DNA of 12,412 nt from an uncultured Porphyromonas sp. (GTDB taxonomy: Bacteria; Bacteroidota; Bacteroidia; Bacteroidales; Porphyromonadaceae), in NCBI RefSeq assembly GCF_934359325.1, contig NZ_CAKRLH010000032.1:1-12412 (forward strand). Reading direction: 5' to 3'. Every line of letters starts with the position of its first letter. The stretch's first letter is position 1. Position numbers and translations under genes: made by a program. Below are positions 1 to 5,190 of this stretch, one piece after another. The notes beneath the pieces were generated by a model. That model did no database searches, had not been told where the DNA came from, and was given only the letters and a program-made list of their open reading frames with translations.

Positions 1-920
1 ACGACCCAAAGAAGATCGAGCTGATCCTCTTCGACTGCCACTTCCACGGCAATAAGGTGCACGCCACGGCTCAGGAGAAGGGCGTAAAGTACCTCACTAG
101 GGAGCAGGTGATGATCCTGGAGGAGGTCCCCAGCAAGGGATGGCAGGTCTCGCCCAAGGGCGTCGACCGATTCATCGTGTATGGTGGCAAGCAGGAAGCG
201 AAGAGTCCCATCATCGATCCCGCCAAGAGGGACTGGACGGACCAGTCCTTCTACGCCAGTAGAGATGCAGGTATCTCTCTTCGCCAGTATGGTCTCCTTA
301 TCAAGATGTACGATAAGGAAGGGAAGGAGATTACGGGGCAATTTGCCACCAATGGCGAGGACAAGAGGCACCAATTCTTCTTCACCGCCCGTAACATTCG
401 CCCCACAAAGTTTGGTGACCCGACTAAGAAGTATGACGATGATGTCTACCACTATATGTATTACTACTACTTCGACACCGACCCTTGGGATAAGACATTA
501 TACAGCGGAGCAAAGTATACCGGGATCTCCAATCCGATCGGCCTGAAGGGCTTTATGGAGTTCCCCGTGTCAGAGATCCGATTTGAGCTACAGCTGACAC
601 TCCTCCATGCGAGGTCCAGCAAGTTTAGCGGTGAGGGTGGTCGTCCGTCGCCCTTCTACGGGATGACGACCAAGCAGCGAGCTACAGATGTGGTGGATAT
701 TAATCTGAAGGGGATCCCCTTCATCGTCTTTGCCAATACCGGCGAGTATGTCAAAACGAATACCCACGACCTCTCCAAACTGAAGCCTGAGGAGAAGCTC
801 CTCGTGGAGAAACTGAGCGATGCTGCCGGCATCACGGAGCAGGAGGCACTGAATGACCTCTGGTGTATGCTCTTTGGCGAGATACCGGAGCACGATTCTA
901 GTAAGGGACGCCACCTCTGA
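1..920 (+). CDS. Unrecognised protein, C-terminal part (5' truncated by window edge)
   Basis: The reading frame is open from the first bases of the window (residues DPKKIELILFDCHFHGNK precede the GTG at 57), so the true start lies outside and at least 305 residues are visible. I do not recognise a named family. The visible part is soluble-looking, rich in aromatic and charged residues, with a tyrosine-rich stretch (YHYMYYYYFD), a segment reading HQFFFTARN, and a later segment with alternating hydrophobics (FELQLTLLHARSS) that suggests beta strands. The overall look is similar, from memory only, to uncharacterised Bacteroidales surface lipoproteins, but the signal peptide region is not in the window. 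No transmembrane helix is seen. It ends at TGA 918-920 and is followed 16 bases later by a strong terminator, so it is the last gene of its transcript. The existence of a gene is well supported; its function is not. Confidence 0.7.
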   Translation, partial: DPKKIELILFDCHFHGNKVHATAQEKGVKYLTREQVMILEEVPSKGWQVSPKGVDRFIVYGGKQEAKSPIIDPAKRDWTDQSFYASRDAGISLRQYGLLIKMYDKEGKEITGQFATNGEDKRHQFFFTARNIRPTKFGDPTKKYDDDVYHYMYYYYFDTDPWDKTLYSGAKYTGISNPIGLKGFMEFPVSEIRFELQLTLLHARSSKFSGEGGRPSPFYGMTTKQRATDVVDINLKGIPFIVFANTGEYVKTNTHDLSKLKPEEKLLVEKLSDAAGITEQEALNDLWCMLFGEIPEHDSSKGRHL

Positions 921-936
921 CCTTAGGAGCCTCTAC

Positions 937-981
937 AAGAGCCCCCCGCAAGTACGAAACTTGCGGGGGGCTCTTTTTTTT
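937..981 (+). terminator. Strong intrinsic terminator after the left-edge gene
   Basis: A perfect 17-bp stem (937-953 pairing with 959-975, containing a GCCCCCCGC core) with a 5-base loop ACGAA is followed by a run of eight T (974-981). The T run is on the + strand side, so it ends the left-edge gene. The minus-strand abiE toxin gene stops at 985 and would run into the same hairpin, but the minus-strand downstream side lacks a long T run, so termination in that direction would be weaker. Confidence 0.93.
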
Positions 982-984
982 GTG

Positions 985-1893
985 CTAATCGTTGTGCAAT
1001 AGTTCTCTCAGCTTGCTGATCTGCCTGGAGAAGCTTTCCGGATCGTTGTCTCTCAGCTTACGGATGTTCAGAAGTTTCCACTCGATAGAGGGATGTCTCT
1101 CAAAGCTCGGGTAGGGTATCATAGACCACTTGGGACTACCGCTTGCAAATGAGACAAGAAACTCTCGCTCCGACTCGGAAAACAGAGACTGTATGTCCCT
1201 GATCAATTCGTCTCGCGTAGCTTCGTAGTCTTGGTAGGTAAATGGAATCTTTGTCATCCCGGCAAACTGGCTCTCCATCACCCTCGACTGGTCAATAAGA
1301 TTGGGAGACAGGGACTCCGAAATGGGGCGGTCGCTACTAAGGAGACAATACAGTATCCCCTCCTTCACCTCCGACAAGGAGTAATCCATATACCTAACAT
1401 CAAAAAGGTCTCTCGGATGCTGTCGAGATAGCGCAGCGGATATCTTGCCTCCATACAGTAGGGAGATGGGAACCACCCTTGCCTCGCAGTACATCCCGAA
1501 GTCCCCTTGTGCCTTGTCGCACAGAGGCATTAGTTGCGGTTGTCCGGCGACAATGCCCCGCTTTGTCTGATTGACCTCCACCTTCACCTGACTTCCTCTG
1601 AAGCTACAGAGGAGCTTACAAATATCCGGCCTCAGAGCCGTCTGTATGCCTTTGACTGACTGCCTCAGTCTGTCTGCTATCCTTTCGAGACAGGCATTGA
1701 TATTCTCAATGCTCGTTTTGCGATCCAGTAACGGGATATAGGTGAGGTCGATGTCTACTGAGTAGCGAGGGAGATCCTTGACAAAGAGATTAATCGCAGT
1801 GCCACCATGTATGGCGAGATCTTCCTCCTCAGTTATGGCCGGGATGATGCGTATCAGGAGTTCGACTTTACTCCGGTAGTCACTCGTAGTCAT
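985..1893 (-). CDS. abiEii: AbiEii-type nucleotidyltransferase toxin
   Basis: 302 residues; toxin half of an AbiE (type IV) toxin-antitoxin / abortive infection pair. The family is a DNA polymerase beta-like nucleotidyltransferase; characterised members bind GTP or transfer nucleotides to tRNA. Visible motifs are GGTAINLF at 30-37 (the GG[ST] motif), the metal-binding SVDIDLTY at 45-52 (D47 and D49), KVEVN at 104-108 (third acidic motif, E106), and K150 followed by RQHPRDLFD at 157-165, which matches the family's conserved C-terminal K...R.K.RDL.D block. All motifs are intact, so it appears active. Its start ATG lies inside the antitoxin gene: the two overlap by 14 bases (1880-1893), which suggests coupled translation from the antitoxin-first transcript. 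The gene ends 4 bases from the + strand terminator's T run. The family call is secure; the exact biochemical target is not known. Confidence 0.92.
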   Translation of the reverse strand: MTTSDYRSKVELLIRIIPAITEEEDLAIHGGTAINLFVKDLPRYSVDIDLTYIPLLDRKTSIENINACLERIADRLRQSVKGIQTALRPDICKLLCSFRGSQVKVEVNQTKRGIVAGQPQLMPLCDKAQGDFGMYCEARVVPISLLYGGKISAALSRQHPRDLFDVRYMDYSLSEVKEGILYCLLSSDRPISESLSPNLIDQSRVMESQFAGMTKIPFTYQDYEATRDELIRDIQSLFSESEREFLVSFASGSPKWSMIPYPSFERHPSIEWKLLNIRKLRDNDPESFSRQISKLRELLHND

Positions 1894-2641
1894 AGAGCTC
1901 CTGTGGGACTGTGATCTGGTACTTGTCCACGTAGACCCCCGGGGTGGCCAAGGCTCTTGTCCCCTTCCCCAGGTGGATTTTAGTGGGATCTAATTGCTTC
2001 AGCCACGGCAGCCGGGCTTTGTCTGCAAAGTATAGGAGCAATCGATTCACCTTGACAGAGCGACTCGACTCCAGCAACTGCTGCAGCACCTTGGGTCTCA
2101 GTGTGGTCAGCATCTCTGCCACGTAGTATATATCCATCAGAGAGTGGTGCCTGGGTGTCAGGTATAAGGCCTCGAGTATCGCCCTCTCCGGCGAAGAAAC
2201 ATACACATCGTACCCCTCCACCTCCAGGAGCTCGATGCCAAGATCGCTCCCGTTAAAAAGGTTGGTGCTGAAGAACCGAAGATCTCCTAAGAGAGTCCCT
2301 GTTTGGAGCCAGGTGGGGATATGGTCTCCACCTGGCTCGTAGAGAAAAAATGGCTCCTCACCCATATGTCCGAAATGAGAGAAACCCCTCAACTCCAGCG
2401 CTGTAGAGGCTCCAAGTACATACTTCTTCCCTAAAAGCTTGCGGTATGAGTAGAGTACGGCAGTCAGGGTGGGTGTGTATCCGTCAAAGCAGTAGACCCC
2501 GGACGCTATCCGCCGGAGCCAACCGCGTCCTACAAGGTCCGCCATTTCTGATCGCGTTATGCCTTGCTGCTCCATCCATGCAGCAAAGAGGACAGGGGTG
2601 TCCTGCGATTGTCTCTGCAGTTGTTTTATTTTAGTCGACAT
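1880..2641 (-). CDS. abiEi: AbiEi-type antitoxin / autorepressor
   Basis: 253 residues; antitoxin partner of the downstream AbiEii toxin. In known AbiE systems the antitoxin has an N-terminal winged helix-turn-helix that represses its own promoter at inverted repeats and a C-terminal domain needed for antitoxicity, without a stable complex with the toxin (type IV). Here residues 14-52 carry the typical wHTH block (TRSEMADLVGRGWLRRIASGVY at about 29-50), followed by LGASTALELRGF near 76-87 and the SPERAILEAL motif at 150-159 that is characteristic of the C-terminal AbiEi domain. Length is normal for the family and the frame is intact. The ATG at 2641 is supported by a promoter-like TACATTTG 20 bases upstream. 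The stop overlaps the toxin start by 14 bases. The inverted repeat at 2683-2700 is a candidate operator. Confidence 0.9.
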   Translation of the reverse strand: MSTKIKQLQRQSQDTPVLFAAWMEQQGITRSEMADLVGRGWLRRIASGVYCFDGYTPTLTAVLYSYRKLLGKKYVLGASTALELRGFSHFGHMGEEPFFLYEPGGDHIPTWLQTGTLLGDLRFFSTNLFNGSDLGIELLEVEGYDVYVSSPERAILEALYLTPRHHSLMDIYYVAEMLTTLRPKVLQQLLESSRSVKVNRLLLYFADKARLPWLKQLDPTKIHLGKGTRALATPGVYVDKYQITVPQELYDYE

Positions 2642-2660
2642 ATGTACGATGATTCACCTA

Positions 2661-2668
2661 CAAATGTA
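2661..2668 (-). promoter_or_regulatory. Bacteroidota -7 element for the abiE pair
   Basis: On the minus strand the bases read TACATTTG, a full match to the TAnnTTTG -7 consensus of Bacteroidota sigma-ABfr promoters. It lies 20 bases before the antitoxin ATG, giving a predicted leader of roughly a dozen bases. No clear TTTG -33 element is seen at the usual spacing; the position is occupied by the CT-rich inverted repeat. Confidence 0.6.
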
Positions 2669-2682
2669 TCGTAAAATAAACA

Positions 2683-2700
2683 GAGGAGAGGTCTCTCCTC
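2683..2700 (-). terminator. Perfect inverted repeat: terminator of the upstream unit and/or abiE operator
   Basis: GAGGAGAG (2683-2690) and CTCTCCTC (2693-2700) are perfect inverted copies separated by two bases. Read on the minus strand the hairpin is followed by TGTTTATTTT, so it can act as a modest terminator for the membrane-protein gene that stops at 2717. It also sits just upstream of the abiE -7 element, where AbiEi antitoxins are known to bind inverted repeats. Both roles are inferences; the repeat itself is plain in the sequence. Confidence 0.55.
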
Positions 2701-2716
2701 ACATCGGAGAGCGGAG

Positions 2717-3106
2717 TTACCGGAGGCGCTTGCGCTGCTTGCGGTAGCGGTAGTAGGTGCTGCCGGCAAAGGCGGCGAGGACAAGGAGTGACGCCAGTTC
2801 ATCCCGGAGGTAGTCGAGTGACTGGGTGCAGTGGAGGATAAGACTCACCACGAGCAACACCCCGATGACGATGTAGCCGGCTGCCACCTCGCGCCACGCT
2901 CTGTCGAGCAGGTAGAGCGAGTGGATCTCACCGGGGGAGCCATAACAGGCGTTGGGATAGCTAAATACGGAGATCAGGGCAAAGAGTGCCACCCTATAGA
3001 TGTGGTCGTGCCAGGGTGCCGGTCCCGTCACCATCTCGTAGATGTAGTAGAGCGCTCCGAGGAGACCCAGTATCACGGCGATCGTCGCTATCACTTGTCT
3101 ATTCAT
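2717..3106 (-). CDS. Small multi-pass membrane protein, unknown function
   Basis: 129 residues; not a family I can name. It reads as an integral inner-membrane protein with about four hydrophobic helices: roughly residues 5-25 (VIATIAVILGLLGALYYIY), 36-52, 74-93 (GYIVIGVLLVVSLILHC) and 103-119. The C-terminus is strongly basic (YRYRKQRKRLR), which by the positive-inside rule would place it in the cytoplasm. Two cysteines (C54, C93) are present without a motif context. The start lies 9 bases after the stop of the HU-like/SPOR gene, so the two are almost certainly cotranscribed and may act at the same membrane site. It is followed by an inverted repeat with a T-rich tail (2671-2700) that probably ends the transcript. 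Reality of the gene is supported by operon spacing and coherent membrane topology. Confidence 0.75.
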   Translation of the reverse strand: MNRQVIATIAVILGLLGALYYIYEMVTGPAPWHDHIYRVALFALISVFSYPNACYGSPGEIHSLYLLDRAWREVAAGYIVIGVLLVVSLILHCTQSLDYLRDELASLLVLAAFAGSTYYRYRKQRKRLR

Positions 3107-3115
3107 ACGCTGTAT

Positions 3116-4171
3116 TTATTTATCCAGATAGATCCAGGACTGACTGTACTCCCTCTCCTTCCGCACCTCCCTCATCTGCTCCACTGCGCGATCCGAGTCC
3201 TCCAGTGCGTGGGAGAAGATCCGTCGCTGGCCGTTACGCATCATCAGGATGCCGGCGTCGGGGAAGGTCTCGAGGAGCTTGTGCGACTTGAGGTAATTCT
3301 CCATTTCCCTGTCAGTCATCAGACTGGCGATGATGATGTAGTGCCGCGGGGTGATCTCCCCCTGTCGGTAGATCGGTAGTCCCTCGTAGGTCTCTCGCTT
3401 CGGCTCAGCCGGCTGGGCGGCGGGCTCCTCCGGGGTCTCAACGACCGGCTTCGTCTGCTCCACTGCTTTGGTTGTCTGCTCCGTGGGGGCGGGCTGCGGG
3501 TGAGAGGTGGGCTTGCCGCTTCGGGTGATCAGGAAGATCACTCCGCCGAGGACGAGGAGTCCGATCAGACAGCCGATGATGATCTGTACCGCCTTGCTCT
3601 TGCTCTCTCCGTGGTGCTGTGGTTGCTCCTCCGGCTCGGTGGACGGTATCGGCTCTATCGGAGCAGGCATCGGCTCGGGTGGGGCAGGCTCTGCTAGAGT
3701 GTGCGGCTCCTCTGTGGGGATCTCTTCTTCCTCCTCCGGGACTGCTCCGTCGCGCATCATCAGCGTCACCGCCGGGAGGTCAAATCCCTGCGCCCCGCCA
3801 TCGCTGCGGAAGGTGATCTTACCGCTCTGCCACGGATCGCGTATCAGCATCCCGAGGTGACCGATGGTGACCGGGGCACCGGTCTCCAGCCTCTCAGAAA
3901 GCTCGGCAATATCGGCCCGAAGACGCTCACCGGCGACAAGGTCCTGCTCCTCGGGGCTTCCCTCGCCGGAGATGTAAAGTCGGCGGAGGATGCCGTCATC
4001 GGCGGCATTGCCGGAATTGAAGCGAACCTGCTTCCTTGGCGGGTAGATCAGCCCCTTGGCCCGGTCGAGGCGCGCCGGCAGACGGTCGATGCGGAATGTC
4101 CCCAGCCCCGGGAGGGCAAACTTGCTCTGCTCCCCCAGTGTAAGCTCGATGTATTGCGTCAGCTTGCTCAT
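3116..4171 (-). CDS. HU-like (CCDC81-type) domain - transmembrane - SPOR domain protein
   Basis: 351 residues with a clear modular plan. Residues 1-140 resemble the tandem HU-CCDC81 domains found in Bacteroidota: IxxYIELTLGE, LPGLGTFRI at 20-28, YPPRKQVRFN at 43-52, then a second copy starting near 77 with VTIGHLGML at 101-109. Residues 141-190 are an acidic, proline-rich linker; 194-216 form a single transmembrane helix (AVQIIIGCLIGLLVLGGVIF); 217-260 are a second Pro/Glu/Thr-rich linker; 277-351 are a SPOR domain (HYIIIASL ... WIYLDK). SPOR domains bind peptidoglycan lacking stem peptides, typically at division septa, so the HU-like part should be cytoplasmic and the SPOR part periplasmic. 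Whether the HU-like fold binds DNA here is unknown; members of the wider HU/IHF fold do. Cotranscribed with the small membrane protein 9 bases downstream. Length and order match the Bacteroidota family. Confidence 0.87.
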   Translation of the reverse strand: MSKLTQYIELTLGEQSKFALPGLGTFRIDRLPARLDRAKGLIYPPRKQVRFNSGNAADDGILRRLYISGEGSPEEQDLVAGERLRADIAELSERLETGAPVTIGHLGMLIRDPWQSGKITFRSDGGAQGFDLPAVTLMMRDGAVPEEEEEIPTEEPHTLAEPAPPEPMPAPIEPIPSTEPEEQPQHHGESKSKAVQIIIGCLIGLLVLGGVIFLITRSGKPTSHPQPAPTEQTTKAVEQTKPVVETPEEPAAQPAEPKRETYEGLPIYRQGEITPRHYIIIASLMTDREMENYLKSHKLLETFPDAGILMMRNGQRRIFSHALEDSDRAVEQMREVRKEREYSQSWIYLDK

Positions 4172-4189
4172 GGTCTTTCTCTTGGAGGG

Positions 4190-4197
4190 TAAAGTTA
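4190..4197 (-). promoter_or_regulatory. Possible -7 element for the HU-like/SPOR gene
   Basis: The minus strand reads TAACTTTA, one base off the TAnnTTTG consensus, 18 bases before the ATG. A TTTT lies about 20 bases further upstream where a -33 element is expected. This is a weak candidate based on position and partial match only. Confidence 0.3.
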
Positions 4198-4260
4198 CCC
4201 CTTTTCTAAGAATATGTAAAAGCCTTACTTCTCCCCTCGATTTCGCATGATAGTCGATAC

Positions 4261-4296
4261 GGCTAATTCACATTTTGATGTGCTGGGATGGGGAGG
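4261..4296 (+). repeat. Left terminal inverted repeat (36 bp)
   Basis: Begins GGCTAATTCACATTTTGATG and continues through a G-rich end; it is the reverse complement of 4647-4682 except for one base (A at 4270 where the partner implies G). Similarity stops exactly at 4260/4261 on the outside and at 4296/4297 on the inside. Confidence 0.93.
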
Positions 4297-4306
4297 GAAA
4301 AGAGAT

Positions 4307-4314
4307 TACCTTTG
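4307..4314 (+). promoter_or_regulatory. -7 promoter element inside the MITE-like element
   Basis: TACCTTTG matches the TAnnTTTG consensus and lies 43 bases before the ATG of the transposase remnant. Its last bases are the left arm of a perfect small hairpin, TTGTCG-GGG-CGACAA (4312-4326), which would fall at or near the predicted transcription start. No properly spaced -33 element is seen. Confidence 0.5.
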
Positions 4315-4357
4315 TCGGGGCGACAATAGATAAGGGACCAGGCAGTAGTTTTAGCGT

Positions 4358-4615
4358 ATGGAAATAGCAGAGATAAGAGAGGCGGATCTTATGCTCATCA
4401 CCAAGGAAGGGATGGAGAGCGAGGTGGAGGAGATACGCGATATCGTCAACTTCCTCAAGTCAAACTCTACCCCAATCCTGAGATACTTCTACCGCAGGGA
4501 GAGCAATGCCAAGGCGGAGGCTCTCAATCAAAATCTGCAGCGCTTCGTCAGCGTCAACTACGGAGCCAGGAACACCGACTTCTTTCACTACCGCATCGCC
4601 CTCCACTTCTCCTGA
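4358..4615 (+). pseudogene. Transposase remnant (C-terminal end, ISL3/ISAon1-like)
   Basis: 85 residues. The second half, ESNAKAEALNQNLQRF (48-63) followed by NYGARNTDFFHYRIALHFS (67-85), matches the conserved end of ISL3/ISAon1-type transposases, where the S-N-A-x-A-E-x-x-N motif carries the last acidic residue of the DDE triad (here E54). The first two Asp residues and the DNA-binding region are absent, and full transposases of this type are several times longer, so it cannot catalyse transposition. The first 45 residues (charged, helical-looking) could be a fused N-terminal scrap. The ORF keeps an ATG, a plausible upstream promoter and a clean stop before the right repeat, so it may still be expressed. 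It could alternatively be a retained small protein that modulates a related transposase; nothing here proves that. Confidence 0.72.
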
Positions 4616-4646
4616 CGCCCCACATCAACAAACCCTATTTCCCTGA

Positions 4647-4682
4647 CCTCCCCATCCCAGCACATCAAAATGCGAATTAGCC
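4647..4682 (-). repeat. Right terminal inverted repeat (36 bp)
   Basis: Reverse complement of 4261-4296 with a single mismatch at 4673. On the + strand it reads CCTCCCCATCCCAGCACATC at its inner end and finishes GCGAATTAGCC. It lies 31 bases after the stop of the transposase remnant. Confidence 0.93.
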
Positions 4683-4747
4683 CGGTTTGCGATTGGTAAT
4701 GAGGGTAAATAGCCTGTCCGGGATATGGAGGAATAGGAAAAAAGTAG

Positions 4748-4755
4748 TACATTTG
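4748..4755 (+). promoter_or_regulatory. -7 promoter element for rpmE
   Basis: TACATTTG is an exact TAnnTTTG match, 50 bases before the rpmE ATG, giving a predicted leader of about 40-45 bases. Its TTG forms the left arm of a short inverted repeat TTGCG-GT-CGCAA (4753-4764). No obvious -33 TTTG at the usual spacing. The promoter starts 65 bases outside the right repeat of the MITE-like element, so it is not part of it. Confidence 0.6.
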
Positions 4756-4805
4756 CGGTCGCAAGTCATATTAGTGCGATAACATTTACATAAGACGATA
4801 TAGCA

Positions 4806-5081
4806 ATGAAACAGGGTATTCATCCGGACAACTATCGTGAGGTAGTATTTAAGGATATGTCTAATGGCGATATGTTCATTACTCGCTCTACGGTCGATAC
4901 GAAAGAGACAATCGACGTGGAGGGTGTGACCTATCCTCTGGTCAAAGTCGAGATCTCCAGCAGCTCGCACCCCTTCTATACCGGTAAGGCTAAGCTCGTC
5001 GACACGGCAGGTCGTGTAGACAAGTTCCTCAATCGTTATGGTAAGCGTGCCGCCAAGAAGGAGGATCAGGCTGCTAAGTAA
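4806..5081 (+). CDS. rpmE: 50S ribosomal protein L31, type B (zinc-free)
   Basis: 91 residues. Recognised by the opening [21 protein letters not shown], the central [30 protein letters not shown] and a lysine-rich tail. L31 bridges the large and small ribosomal subunits near the central protuberance. There is no cysteine at all, so this is the C-minus (type B) form that lacks the CXXC zinc site; the ~90-residue length also fits type B. Bacteroidota often carry type B as their only L31, whereas in many other phyla it is the zinc-starvation paralogue, so zinc regulation cannot be assumed here. The ATG at 4806 lacks a Shine-Dalgarno sequence, as is usual for the phylum. It has its own promoter and is followed by a strong terminator at 5135-5176. 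Confidence 0.96.
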   Translation: MKQGIHPDNYREVVFKDMSNGDMFITRSTVDTKETIDVEGVTYPLVKVEISSSSHPFYTGKAKLVDTAGRVDKFLNRYGKRAAKKEDQAAK

Positions 5082-5134
5082 GAGCTCTGGCGATGTGACC
5101 CATCGCACGCTTTATTCCTAAAGCAAATCACTAT

Positions 5135-5176
5135 AAACGCTGACCGGGGCTTGTAAGCCTTAGTCAGCGTTTTTTT
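5135..5176 (+). terminator. Intrinsic terminator between rpmE and mnmE
   Basis: AAACGCTGAC (5135-5144) pairs with GTCAGCGTTT (5163-5172). Inside is a second small stem GGCT-TGTA-AGCC (5148-5159). Seven T (5170-5176) follow. The mnmE ATG lies only 15 bases beyond the T run. Confidence 0.88.
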
Positions 5177-5190
5177 GTACCCCTACACCC

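Larger units (their letters stand above)
4261..4682. mobile_element. MITE-like element, internally deleted ISL3/ISAon1-like insertion sequence
   Basis: The 422-bp unit is bounded by 36-bp terminal inverted repeats that match at 35 of 36 positions and both begin GGCTAATTC. Inside is a promoter-like TACCTTTG (4307-4314), a small hairpin, and an 85-codon ORF resembling only the C-terminal end of an ISL3/ISAon1-type DDE transposase. Intact ends around a gutted transposase define a non-autonomous derivative that could be mobilised in trans by a full-length relative. I looked for target-site duplications: the 8 bases on either side (GTCGATAC and CGGTTTGC) do not match. It sits between the divergently transcribed HU-like/SPOR gene and rpmE without disrupting either. 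The family assignment rests on the protein remnant and the GGCT ends. Confidence 0.82.

Noticed and set aside
57..59. GTG at 57 as the true start of the left-edge gene
   Set aside because: The same frame is open and protein-like back to the window edge, so the gene is truncated rather than starting here.
2831..4192. Long + strand frames opposite the HU-like/SPOR and membrane genes
   Set aside because: They are rich in Arg, Pro and Ser with no recognisable domain and lie opposite well-supported genes; typical antisense shadows of GC-rich coding sequence.
4677..5108. Minus-strand 143-codon frame opposite rpmE
   Set aside because: It spans the rpmE promoter and the whole ribosomal protein gene and has no family resemblance; rpmE is secure on the + strand.
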